A DNA stretch of 13,180 nucleotides from Methanobacteriota archaeon (GCA_018900975.1 JAHIFK010000149.1:1-13180), one strand, 5' to 3'; positions 1-6,663 are shown, counted from the stretch's first letter. Translations and numbers: made by a program. The notes: a model not told the origin generated them from the sequence alone.

Positions 1-173
1 CCAGGCTTCCAAGAGAGGTAATAAAGCCTATCAGGGAAGCAATGGAGCAAATGGCAAAGGCTCAGGAGCCGGAACCTGAACTAGTCATAAATACTACAAA
101 AAAGCCTTCCACAGAAAAGCAATCAAGAATGGAAATAATTAAGAAAGCTGCAGTGTTCAGCAAAGAAAGGTAG
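1..173 (+). CDS. C-terminal end of an unidentified protein (partial)
   Basis: An open frame runs from the window edge (first full codon at position 3) to a TAG stop at 171-173, giving about 56 residues. The sequence is charged and Lys/Glu-rich (for example PREVIKPIREAMEQMAK, then EPEPEL, then a basic tail ending FSKER), with no membrane segment or catalytic motif. It looks like the flexible C-terminal tail of a soluble protein. A T-rich tract follows directly, consistent with the end of a transcription unit. In many archaea herA neighbours nurA, mre11 or rad50, so a repair protein is possible, but nothing in the visible tail identifies one and I assign no function. Confidence 0.6.
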   Translation, partial: RLPREVIKPIREAMEQMAKAQEPEPELVINTTKKPSTEKQSRMEIIKKAAVFSKER

Positions 174-186
174 GAAAAGTGTCCTA

Positions 187-199
187 CTTTTTGTTTTTT
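187..199 (+). terminator. T-rich terminator after the upstream gene
   Basis: Two T runs (5 and 6 T, separated by a G) begin about 14 bases after the TAG of the upstream gene. Oligo-T tracts on the coding strand without a strong hairpin are typical archaeal terminators. Confidence 0.45.
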
Positions 200-204
200 A
201 GTAT

Positions 205-211
205 AAAAAAA
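205..211 (-). terminator. T7 terminator of the tRNA gene
   Basis: A run of seven A on the + strand is T7 on the minus strand, 7 bases beyond the tRNA 3' end. This is where the intron-containing tRNA transcript would be expected to end. Together with the adjacent + strand T tract it forms a short bidirectional terminator zone between convergent genes. Confidence 0.45.
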
Positions 212-218
212 TTTTAAG

Positions 219-325
219 TGCTCCGATCGGGATTTGAACCCGAGTCACTGGCTGTCTTTATTTCAGCGCATATCACGCTTAAAACTTGAAAGGCCAGAAT
301 GATTGGCCGACTACACTATCGGAGC
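219..325 (-). tRNA. tRNA-Glu(TTC) with a 33-nt intron
   Basis: On the minus strand the acceptor arms GCTCCGA and TCGGAGC pair perfectly, with A at the discriminator position (219) and no encoded CCA. The T arm is TCGGG-TTCAAAT-CCCGA. The anticodon stem CTGGC/GCCAG (293-297 and 248-252) is split by a long insert. Reading the loop as C-T-TTC-A with the insert after position 37 gives anticodon TTC (288-290), hence glutamate, and an intron at about 254-286, the canonical archaeal site. The intron can form a small hairpin (AGCG/CGCT). The mature tRNA would be about 74 nt. Removal would need the archaeal bulge-helix-bulge endonuclease and a tRNA ligase. I aligned the intron ends by eye; they could shift by one base. 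Confidence 0.9.
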
Positions 326-421
326 TTCGGAGGCTTAATAGAACACGAGTGTATTTAATGGTTTGGTAGAATTCTGAAATTTTGAGCATGATCATTTTCC
401 TGTCATATGCCCGCCATAGAA

Positions 422-433
422 AAAGTATAATAT
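422..433 (+). promoter_or_regulatory. TATA box for the herA-thiC unit
   Basis: The AT-rich element AAAGTATAATAT lies about 30 bp upstream of the ATG at 460. This spacing would place transcription start almost at the start codon, so the mRNA is probably leaderless; no Shine-Dalgarno sequence is visible before the ATG. Confidence 0.5.
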
Positions 434-459
434 TCATCTGAATTATTCTGGTACCTATA

Positions 460-2331
460 ATGGTGAAGGATTCAATAGGCGTAATATTCGGAAAAACAGA
501 ATCGCTAACATTCAAGTTCGCGGTTTCAGACAGCACAGCGACAAAGAGGGCAGATTACGTCAAGGTCTGGCACGAAGTGGACGGCTGGACACTGGCTCAG
601 GTGACAACTATCACCCGGTCAAGCGAGGGCTTCTCTATCGAGCAAGCAGTGGATGTGGCTGAAGGCTCATCAAAGGTCACGGATATGGACCAGCAGATCA
701 TCGCCGAAGCTGCGGTTATAGGCGCAAGGGATAAACATGGAGCTCTTCGCGTACCGAAATCACCGTTCAGTCCTGGAGATAAAGTCTTCAAGGCTGATGA
801 GACACTTATAAAGCAGACTCTTGGACTTATGCGCGGGGATGTGTACATCGGACTGCTTGAGGGGCAGAACATAAAAGTCAATCTCGATGCCGATAACCTT
901 GTTCAGAAGCATTGCAGCATACTTGCCAAGACAGGAGCTGGAAAGTCCTATACAAGCGGTGTGATACTGGAAGAGCTTCTGGAAAAGAACGTCCCCCTGC
1001 TGATAATAGACCCGCACGGGGAATACGGCACCCTGAAATTTCCCAATAAGGAGAAGCCCGCGATGTTCGAACGGTACGGCATATCGCCAAAAGGCTACGA
1101 GGACATGGTGACCATATATACGCCTGCGAACAAAACACTTAATCCAACTGCTGACTTTCTTTTCAGGTTAAACGGTATTAACCTTGGGGTAAAGGACCTC
1201 ATGCAGTATTTTTCAGATGAACACTCGCAGAACCAGACAGGTATACTCTTTGAGGCAGTATCGAAACTCAAGACAGAAAAAACAACATATACTGTCGAAG
1301 ATATCATTTTAGAGGTCGGGCAGAATAAGAGCAAGATAAAATGGAATGTGATAAGCAAACTTGAAGCGCTTCTGGAAACAGGCATATTATCTGATAAAGC
1401 CACGACCATTTCAGAGCTTGTCCAGGATGGCAAAGCCTCAATAATAGATATGAAGGGTGTAAATCCCGACCTTCAGGCATTAATAGTAGCAAAGCTTTGC
1501 AGTGACCTGTTTGAAGCGCGTAAGCTCAATACAGTGCCTCCGTGCATGCTGGTGCTTGAGGAAGCGCATAATTTCTGTCCTGAAAAAGGATTCGGGGGAA
1601 CGGTAAGTTCCGATATTCTCCGTACCATTGCATCAGAGGGCAGGAAATTCGGCCTCGGGCTCATGGTAGTTTCACAGCGCCCTGCCCGCGTGGATAAGAA
1701 CATCCTTTCTCAGTGCAATACCCAGATAATAATGAAAGTGACAAATCCCAACGATCTTCAGGCTATCAGCAAAGGTCTTGAGGGTATAAGCTCAGAGGTT
1801 GTGGAAGATATCAAACGGCTGTCTCCAGGGGTCGCCATGATCGTCAGCACTTACATAGAACGGCCTGTACTTGTGGACATCAGGGTCCGAAAAAGCAAGC
1901 ACGGAGGGGCAAGCGTTCCCGTGGTAAAGCCGCCAATTTCGCCAAAGATAAATATCGAAGTTCCCGAAGGTATAGACACTGCAAAGGAGATCATGGGGGA
2001 ACAAAAGACGATCGAGGGAAGGGGTAAATTGTCAGCAAAATCACCGGAAAAAATGCCTGGGAAATTACCTGAAAAAATACCACTAAAAATACCAGAAAAA
2101 ACAACTGAGAAGTTGCCAGGAAAATTAACGGAAAATAAACCCAAAACACGAATTGGTGAATTATTGTATGGAAGGGAAGCTCCCGAAGAAGAAGAAGCAG
2201 AAATAGAAGAAGAAAACGAAACAGAAGATAAACCAGATAAAAAGGGAAAAAAGAAAGAGCCTTCAAAGAAAAAAAAGCAAAAGGATGATAAAAGCTGGTA
2301 TTCTAAAATGTTCGGATCGAGGAAGAAATGA
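460..2331 (+). CDS. HerA-like hexameric DNA translocase/ATPase with extended tail
   Basis: A 623-residue FtsK/HerA-superfamily P-loop ATPase. Residues 1-95 fit the N-terminal HAS-barrel. Walker A is KTGAGKS (157-163), followed by the HerA hallmark DPHGEYG (184-190). Walker B is MLVLEEAHN (363-371), and the arginine-rich segment SEGRKFG...SQRPARV (392-411) is the usual arginine-finger region. HerA proteins form hexamers that pump DNA and work with NurA nuclease and Mre11-Rad50 in resecting double-strand breaks. The fold-bearing part ends near residue 480. The remaining ~140 residues are low complexity: tandem Pro-Glu-Lys-like repeats (PEKMPGK, PEKIPLK and similar), then an acidic stretch, then a Lys-rich end. 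The downstream gene overlaps by 4 bp. No nurA is visible in the window. HerA homologues also occur in defence systems, but nothing here suggests that role. Confidence 0.9.
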   Translation: MVKDSIGVIFGKTESLTFKFAVSDSTATKRADYVKVWHEVDGWTLAQVTTITRSSEGFSIEQAVDVAEGSSKVTDMDQQIIAEAAVIGARDKHGALRVPKSPFSPGDKVFKADETLIKQTLGLMRGDVYIGLLEGQNIKVNLDADNLVQKHCSILAKTGAGKSYTSGVILEELLEKNVPLLIIDPHGEYGTLKFPNKEKPAMFERYGISPKGYEDMVTIYTPANKTLNPTADFLFRLNGINLGVKDLMQYFSDEHSQNQTGILFEAVSKLKTEKTTYTVEDIILEVGQNKSKIKWNVISKLEALLETGILSDKATTISELVQDGKASIIDMKGVNPDLQALIVAKLCSDLFEARKLNTVPPCMLVLEEAHNFCPEKGFGGTVSSDILRTIASEGRKFGLGLMVVSQRPARVDKNILSQCNTQIIMKVTNPNDLQAISKGLEGISSEVVEDIKRLSPGVAMIVSTYIERPVLVDIRVRKSKHGGASVPVVKPPISPKINIEVPEGIDTAKEIMGEQKTIEGRGKLSAKSPEKMPGKLPEKIPLKIPEKTTEKLPGKLTENKPKTRIGELLYGREAPEEEEAEIEEENETEDKPDKKGKKKEPSKKKKQKDDKSWYSKMFGSRKK

Positions 2332-3596
2332 CCACCCTGATGGAAAAGGCGCATGCCGGATTGCTCACTGATGAAATAAAGCATGTTGCAGCTAAAGAGG
2401 GGGCAAGCGCTGATGAAATAAGGAAATGCCTTGCGCTCGGACATATTGTGATACCGAAAAGCGTCAACAGCAGATCCACACCAGTTGGCATCGGGAAATT
2501 AATGCGCACAAAGATAAACGCAAACATCGGCACTTCAAGGGATTATGTTGACATCGATGCAGAGGTCAAAAAAGCGATAATCGCAGAAAAATATGGCGCC
2601 GATACTATTATGGATCTATCAACAGGAGGCGACCTCGACCTTGTGCGCAGAAAGATCATTGAAGCTGTCAATATCCCGGTTGGTTCTGTTCCAATATACC
2701 AGGCAGCTGGTAAGGGCATCGAAGCAATGACTTCTGATGATATGTTCAACGCGGTGCGAAAACATGCAGTTGACGGCATTGATTTTGTAACCATCCATGC
2801 AGGTGTGAACCATGATTCCTTCAAACGTCTTAAAAACAGTGACAGGATACTCGATGTTGTGAGCCGCGGCGGCGCATTGACCCTTTCATGGATGAAGCAT
2901 AATTATGAGGAGAATCCCTATTTTGGGGATTACGATTACCTTCTTGAGATCGCGCGTGAGTTCGAATTGACGATCAGCCTGGGCGACGGCATGCGTCCGG
3001 GGTGCATCAATGACGCCTCAGACAGGGCAAAATTTGAGGAATTCATACAGCTTGGAGAGCTTGTAAAGCGGGCTCGCGCCGCAGGAGTGCAGACGCTTGT
3101 TGAGGGACCTGGGCATGTTCCCATAGATGAGATAGGACTTTCAGTTACGGCAATGAAACACCTGACCGGAAATGCGCCGCTATATCTTCTAGGTCCGCTT
3201 GTGACAGATATAGCGCCCGGATATGACCATATCACAGCTGCGATGGGAGGCGCGGTCGCTGGAATGCACGGGGCTGATTTCCTTTGCATGACAACGCCAG
3301 CAGAACACCTGGCGCTACCGGATGAAGACGATATCAGGGAAGGCACGATAGTAACAAGGATAGCAGCCCATGCTGCAGACCTGACAAAGGGGGGGGTAAA
3401 GGAGAAGGCAAGGGCGGTGGATCGCGAGATGGCGCTTGCGCGAAGTGAACTTGACTGGAATAAGCAGTTCAGGCTTGCTATCGACAGCGAGAAAGCAAAA
3501 AAGATACATGCAAGAAGCAAGAACATAGAGACATGTAGCATGTGCGGTGAGCTTTGCTCTATAAAGATGATGAAGGATGTGATGGGGAAGAAGTGA
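2328..3596 (+). CDS. thiC: Phosphomethylpyrimidine synthase ThiC
   Basis: A 422-residue radical-SAM enzyme that rearranges 5-aminoimidazole ribotide to hydroxymethylpyrimidine phosphate, the pyrimidine half of thiamine. Recognisable blocks include ALGHIVIPKS, KINANIGTS, GADTIMDLSTGGDL, VDFVTIHAGVNH-like (DGIDFVTIHAGV), ISLGDGMRPG, VEGPGHVP and LGPLVTDIAPGYDHI. The C-terminal iron-sulfur motif is C403-X2-C406-X3-C410, one residue tighter than the CX2CX4C usual in bacterial ThiC. The length matches short archaeal ThiC, which lacks the bacterial N-terminal extension. The ATG overlaps the herA stop as ATGA, implying translational coupling. No TPP riboswitch can precede it because its upstream sequence is herA coding. 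It converges with the cytochrome locus, with only 19 bp between stops. Confidence 0.96.
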   Translation: MTTLMEKAHAGLLTDEIKHVAAKEGASADEIRKCLALGHIVIPKSVNSRSTPVGIGKLMRTKINANIGTSRDYVDIDAEVKKAIIAEKYGADTIMDLSTGGDLDLVRRKIIEAVNIPVGSVPIYQAAGKGIEAMTSDDMFNAVRKHAVDGIDFVTIHAGVNHDSFKRLKNSDRILDVVSRGGALTLSWMKHNYEENPYFGDYDYLLEIAREFELTISLGDGMRPGCINDASDRAKFEEFIQLGELVKRARAAGVQTLVEGPGHVPIDEIGLSVTAMKHLTGNAPLYLLGPLVTDIAPGYDHITAAMGGAVAGMHGADFLCMTTPAEHLALPDEDDIREGTIVTRIAAHAADLTKGGVKEKARAVDREMALARSELDWNKQFRLAIDSEKAKKIHARSKNIETCSMCGELCSIKMMKDVMGKK

Positions 3597-3615
3597 CCCG
3601 ACTATTCCAGCGCCC

Positions 3616-3843
3616 TTACTTTGATCTAACTATCGTCCTGAAATGTGTAAGCCTCTTTTCCCATTGTTCATCCACGCCGATCTGGGCATGGCATTTCCTG
3701 CACTCATCAGTATGGCATTTAATACAAGTGACCCCTCTCTCCCTGTGAATGGTTATAAGATGCCCCCCGCTTGGCAAAAGCGGGTCAGGATAATCATGGC
3801 AATTGTGACAAGTAATAATTGCAATGTAGTCCTGTCGAGCCTC
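3616..3843 (-). pseudogene. Triheme c-type cytochrome segment lacking its own start codon
   Basis: This minus-strand frame is open from 3864 to a TAA at 3616-3618 and contains three CXXCH heme c attachment motifs: CHNCH (3796-3810), CIKCH (3712-3726) and CRKCH (3688-3702). Spacing and extra histidines (CHNCHDYPDPLLPSGGH, then IHRERGVTCIKCH) are typical of small multiheme cytochromes, whose hemes sit outside the cytoplasmic membrane. The frame has no ATG, GTG or TTG between its upstream stops (3865-3870) and the first heme motif. The preceding ORF ends at 3842-3844, and a +1 shift at its AAA TGA would join the two as one membrane-anchored protein. A second route uses a restart ATG and a -1 slip (see 3753-3845). 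I mark it as a broken or recoded gene; sequence error, decay and genuine frameshifting are all possible. The heme domain itself is convincing. Confidence 0.7.
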
Positions 3844-3845
3844 AT
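3753..3845 (-). other. Overlapping short frame with signal-like N-terminus and G6 slip site
   Basis: An ATG at 3843-3845 overlaps the stop of the membrane ORF as ATGA and opens a 30-codon frame: MRLDRTTLQLLLVTIAMIIL, then TRFCQAGG. It has a basic start and a hydrophobic core like a signal peptide or anchor. It reaches G GGG GGC (G6 run, 3763-3768 on the + strand), which in this reading frame has the X-XXY-YYZ form of a -1 slippery site. Slipping there, or one extra G in the true sequence, enters the cytochrome frame and gives a ~76-residue diheme protein with CIKCH and CRKCH but not CHNCH. Whether this frame is used is unknown; it may be a by-product of the frames around it. Confidence 0.3.
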
Positions 3846-4198
3846 TTGTTCGTCCTGTGCAGTATTATCAAAACTGCAACTGCCAAAATTAGCATTAATG
3901 CAGGGATCAAACCTTCAAGGAACCTGTACTGTTGGGCCTGGAAAGGGGGTGCGATCAGATTTTCCGAAGGCTTTTCAGAAAGGATTTTTATCGTTTTAAC
4001 TGGTGTTGGGGGAGGAGGTTCTTTTGGCGATATTATCCCTTCATATTGCATACTGCCAAATAAAGTTTCAGCGATCTTAAGTCCAGACGTAACGATAAAA
4101 TACAAGCCGACAGCTATCATTAACCCCATTGAAAGAATATCACCAAATGAAAAATAGGGTGTCGCTAGATCACGAGTGTCGTTATTTGCTCGGTCCAT
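3842..4198 (-). CDS. Two-TM membrane protein, probable anchor part of a cytochrome
   Basis: A 118-residue ORF with two predicted membrane helices: residues ~22-43 (ILSMGLMIAVGLYFIV) and ~93-113 (LIPALMLILAVAVLIIL). Between them lies a ~50-residue loop containing PPPPTP and several Lys/Glu, typical of a linker. It ends HRTNK-TGA directly after the second helix. A +1 shift at that stop continues into EARQDYIAIIT and then the first heme motif, placing the heme 12 residues after a membrane helix, a geometry like NapC/NrfH-type anchored cytochromes. This suggests the intended product is a ~190-residue membrane-bound triheme cytochrome. Topology is ambiguous: hemes must be outside, so both termini would be outside. 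A TATA-like element sits ~26 bp upstream of the ATG, suggesting a leaderless start, and the gene diverges from ruvB. I do not recognise a named family. Confidence 0.65.
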   Translation of the reverse strand: MDRANNDTRDLATPYFSFGDILSMGLMIAVGLYFIVTSGLKIAETLFGSMQYEGIISPKEPPPPTPVKTIKILSEKPSENLIAPPFQAQQYRFLEGLIPALMLILAVAVLIILHRTNK

Positions 4199-4219
4199 TT
4201 ATATCCAGTTCTCTAAACG

Positions 4220-4229
4220 TGTATAAAGA
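4220..4229 (-). promoter_or_regulatory. TATA box for the membrane/cytochrome gene
   Basis: On the minus strand the sequence TTCTTTATAC lies ~26 bp upstream of the ATG at 4198, fitting a leaderless archaeal transcript. Confidence 0.4.
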
Positions 4230-4295
4230 AACATTGATTTAGTCCTTTCATGAATAGCTTTCATTTTGCTTAGATGTTATGTATTGAGCGTTGTG

Positions 4296-4311
4296 TTATA
4301 TTTAAATATAA
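4296..4311 (+). promoter_or_regulatory. 16-bp AT palindrome overlapping the likely ruvB TATA box
   Basis: TTATATTTAAATATAA is a perfect 16-bp palindrome 38 bp before the ruvB ATG. It contains the best TATA-box match upstream of ruvB and, being symmetric, could bind a dimeric regulator or simply be AT-rich promoter DNA. It lies in the 151-bp divergent region shared with the cytochrome locus. Confidence 0.45.
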
Positions 4312-4349
4312 GTTTATGGTATCCAATAACTATTTTAATGGTATAAATC

Positions 4350-5333
4350 ATGGAAGAACGAATTATCGCCCCAACCTCGGAGAAAGACGAAATAGAAGAG
4401 ATCCCTATCCGTCCTGCCAGCCTGAATGAATTTATCGGGCAGACACCTCTCAAGGAAGCCCTTAATATATTTATAGAAGCATCAAAAAAAAGGGACGAAC
4501 CGCTTGACCATATACTTTTTTCAGGCCCTCCCGGACTCGGGAAGACCACGCTAGCTCATATAATTGCGCGTGAGATGGGCACAGACATCAAAGCTACATC
4601 CGGACCCGTGCTTGAGCGCCCGGGCGACCTTGCCGCAATGCTCACAGTTCTCAAAAGGGGAGATGTTCTCTTTATCGATGAGATACACCGCCTTAATCAT
4701 GTCATCGAAGAGGTGCTGTATCCTGCAATGGAGGACTTCGAGATAGATGTCATGATCGGTGAAGGACCAAGTGCGCGGTCTATAAAACTGAACCTTGAGC
4801 ATTTCACACTAATCGGCGCGACTACCAAGGTCGGGCTACTGGGCTCACCGTTCAGGGACAGGTTCGGATTCACGGCGCGCCTTAACCTGTATGAAGTTGA
4901 TGAACTTGTAAAGGTCGTGAAGAGAAGCGCGTCCATCCTCGGAATCCCTGTAACTCCCGATGGGGCGCTTGAAATAGCGAAACGCAGCCGTGGGACACCG
5001 CGAATTTCTAATCGCTTGCTGAGGCGCGTGCGTGATTACGCAAGCGTTCGGGCAGGAGGGGAGATAACGCAGGAAGTGGCTGACAGGGCGCTTAGCATGC
5101 TTGGCATCGACAGGCTTGGACTTGATGACCTTGACAGGCGCATTTTAAGAGTGATCGCAGAAGATTTCAGGGGCGGTCCTGTGGGGGTCAAGACGATCGC
5201 GATCTCAGTGGGTGAGGAGACAAGGACAATAGAAGAGGTATATGAGCCGTACCTTATCCAGATAGGGTTTATTAAAAGGACGCCGCAGGGACGGGAGACC
5301 ACTATAGCGGCAGGGGAACACCTGGCTCTGTAA
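4350..5333 (+). CDS. ruvB: Holliday junction branch migration ATPase RuvB
   Basis: A 327-residue AAA+ motor that, as a hexamer docked on RuvA, pulls DNA through Holliday junctions. Seen in order: the N-terminal RP-SLNEFIGQ block (21-31), Walker A GPPGLGKTT (59-67), Walker B DEIH (110-113), the RuvA-contacting hairpin region around AMEDFEIDVMIGEGPSAR (126-143), sensor 1 GATT (156-159), arginine finger region FRDRFG (168-173), sensor 2 RGTPRISNRLLRR (214-226), and the winged-helix end (GGPVGVKTIA...GFIKRTPQGR). All key residues are present and the length is close to the bacterial norm (~335). The ATG at 4350 is used because the in-frame ATG 12 bp upstream hits a stop at once. This is the bacterial family, not the eukaryotic/archaeal TIP49 RuvBL family. 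Confidence 0.97.
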   Translation: MEERIIAPTSEKDEIEEIPIRPASLNEFIGQTPLKEALNIFIEASKKRDEPLDHILFSGPPGLGKTTLAHIIAREMGTDIKATSGPVLERPGDLAAMLTVLKRGDVLFIDEIHRLNHVIEEVLYPAMEDFEIDVMIGEGPSARSIKLNLEHFTLIGATTKVGLLGSPFRDRFGFTARLNLYEVDELVKVVKRSASILGIPVTPDGALEIAKRSRGTPRISNRLLRRVRDYASVRAGGEITQEVADRALSMLGIDRLGLDDLDRRILRVIAEDFRGGPVGVKTIAISVGEETRTIEEVYEPYLIQIGFIKRTPQGRETTIAAGEHLAL

Positions 5334-5510
5334 AGGATCCATATGATTGTGATGGAGAAAAACTAGCAACGAACTCTATGCAGATGATTCCTTTATGACA
5401 CTTCATCAGAGTTCCGGAGTGATCTCATCACCGTTTGCATATACTATAATATCCATTATGGTTGTTTTGACAATCATAGAGATATTGAATCATAATCAGT
5501 TTATTAGCAT

Positions 5511-5765
5511 TCAGTTTTTTTTATAATTAGTATGATTAGAATATTCCTGAACAACTTTTATTGAGGTTTGGAATGATATCTCAGAGGACATTCTTGACAC
5601 TAAGAAAGCTAAACCTGCTGCAACAAGACCTAATGATGTATTGTCTTTTCCAAAATATACTCCAACCAACACAAGTAGTATGTTATGCAAACCACCTACC
5701 AGATGCTGTAAATTTTGTAATGTTCTTGAATTCTCAAATATTCTTCCAGATAATCTTGCATGCAT
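5511..5765 (-). CDS. Small predicted membrane protein between ruvB and ruvC
   Basis: An 84-residue minus-strand ORF that I do not recognise. It has two hydrophobic segments, roughly residues 22-38 (LVGGLHNILLVLVGVYF) and 45-57 (LGLVAAGLAFLVS), separated by a short polar turn (GKDNTS), so a helical hairpin is possible. The N-terminus is basic and the C-terminus polar. GAGG lies directly upstream of the ATG, with GGAG further out, and a TATATATA tract (5802-5812) lies ~40 bp upstream. It runs opposite to ruvB and ruvC. Two + strand ORFs overlap it, but those have shadow-like composition. The protein-like composition and upstream signals favour a real gene; its size and AT-rich setting argue for caution. 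Confidence 0.45.
   Translation of the reverse strand: MHARLSGRIFENSRTLQNLQHLVGGLHNILLVLVGVYFGKDNTSLGLVAAGLAFLVSRMSSEISFQTSIKVVQEYSNHTNYKKN
5515..5522 (+). terminator. T8 run downstream of ruvB
   Basis: Eight consecutive T lie 180 bp after the ruvB stop and form the first good oligo-T tract downstream of it. The 177 bp between ruvB and this point (5334-5510) contains no gene I can support. Confidence 0.3.
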
Positions 5766-5986
5766 TCCTCAGTTTCTCCTTTTGATATTTCTATTAGTAC
5801 CCATATATATATGGCATCTGTAGTTAATATAATTTATGCCAACAGGCATTTAAATCTGCCTTTAAAATGGCAATCGCATGCAAAAGAAATTAAGATTTGA
5901 AATGGGTTGACAAGTTCCTTTATTATTTTTTTATACAATCAGCATTTTTCGTAGATACCATTTTCCATGCTGAATCTCCCAAAAGC

Positions 5987-5994
5987 ACATAAAT
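5987..5994 (+). promoter_or_regulatory. TATA-like element for ruvC
   Basis: ACATAAAT lies 22-29 bp before the GTG start of ruvC, implying a leaderless transcript and a promoter separate from ruvB. The surrounding stretch 5824-5986 is AT-rich and holds no gene I can see. Confidence 0.4.
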
Positions 5995-6015
5995 CTCAAG
6001 CGCGTTTTAACTATC

Positions 6016-6486
6016 GTGATAATAATAGGCATTGATCCTGGACTTGCTACAGTAGGTTTTGGAGTGATAAGAAAAGAAAAAGACAGGATAATGCCCGTGA
6101 GCTACGGGTGCATAAGAACATCCCCTGAAAAACAGAACCCACAGCGCTTGCTTGAGATATATAACGAATTAAACATCCTTTTCGAAAAATATGCACCTTC
6201 TGAACTTGCTGTCGAGAAGCTTTTTTTCACAAAAAATGTAACATCAGCTATGGGTGTAAGCGAAGCTCTCGGGGTTATATTCCTTGCCGCGCAGCAGAGG
6301 AATATACCAGTCATTGAATACACGCCGAAACAGGTAAAACAGGCTATAACCGGCTCAGGAAATGCCGACAAGAAACAGATGCAGGATATGATAAAAAGAA
6401 TCCTGGGTCTCGATGAGATCCCGAGACCCGACGATGCCGCTGACGGACTTTCGATCGCTTTATGCCATATTAATTTCAGGAAGTAA
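6016..6486 (+). CDS. ruvC: Holliday junction resolvase RuvC
   Basis: A 156-residue RNase H-fold endonuclease that cuts Holliday junctions symmetrically after RuvAB branch migration. The opening IIIGIDPGLATVGFGV carries catalytic D7. E67 lies in AVEKLFF, the second catalytic acid with the adjacent aromatic wedge residues. The block SAMGVSEALGVI and the late motif RPDDAADGLSIALCH supply D140 and D143. All four acids are thus present and activity is expected. It is slightly shorter than E. coli RuvC (~173) at the C-terminus. The start is GTG; moving it would lose the N-terminal strand. It stands alone 680 bp after ruvB and 400 bp before ruvA. The stop codon lies inside a 14-bp palindrome, AAGTAAATTTACTT (6481-6494). 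Confidence 0.96.
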   Translation: MIIIGIDPGLATVGFGVIRKEKDRIMPVSYGCIRTSPEKQNPQRLLEIYNELNILFEKYAPSELAVEKLFFTKNVTSAMGVSEALGVIFLAAQQRNIPVIEYTPKQVKQAITGSGNADKKQMQDMIKRILGLDEIPRPDDAADGLSIALCHINFRK

Positions 6487-6663
6487 ATTTACTTTGATAA
6501 TCCATGAGCAGATTTTGAATTATTCTGATATACACAGTTTATTCCAAAATCGCATGCTCTCATTTCTTCCCATGATTGATTTATTATGCGGGTGACACAT
6601 TTTATGTTTGAATTCTTGCATTCCATATTAACCACACCAGTTGTTATTCATTATGACCATTCT

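Noticed and set aside
460..2331. HerA as part of an antiviral defence island
   Set aside because: No nuclease, Sir2 or DUF4297-like partner is adjacent; the neighbour is thiC and the HAS-barrel architecture fits chromosomal HerA.
1851..2444. 197-codon minus-strand ORF opposite the HerA tail
   Set aside because: It is rich in Phe/Ser/Leu because it mirrors the Lys/Glu/Pro repeats of HerA; it is a shadow of low-complexity coding sequence.
2936..3541. 201-codon minus-strand ORF opposite thiC
   Set aside because: ThiC motifs on the + strand are unambiguous through this region; the opposite frame is open by codon bias only.
3554..4157. + strand ORFs of 64-118 codons across the cytochrome locus
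   Set aside because: They are antisense to the CXXCH frame and the two-TM ORF, have shadow-like composition and lack ribosome or promoter signals.
5410..5470. Short minus-strand frames (16-22 codons) between ruvB and the small membrane gene
   Set aside because: They are too short, with no homology cue or start signals; chance openings in AT-rich DNA are expected.
5561..5823. + strand ORFs opposite the small membrane protein
   Set aside because: They are Phe/Cys/Asn-rich without clear start signals; the minus-strand ORF has better composition and upstream elements.
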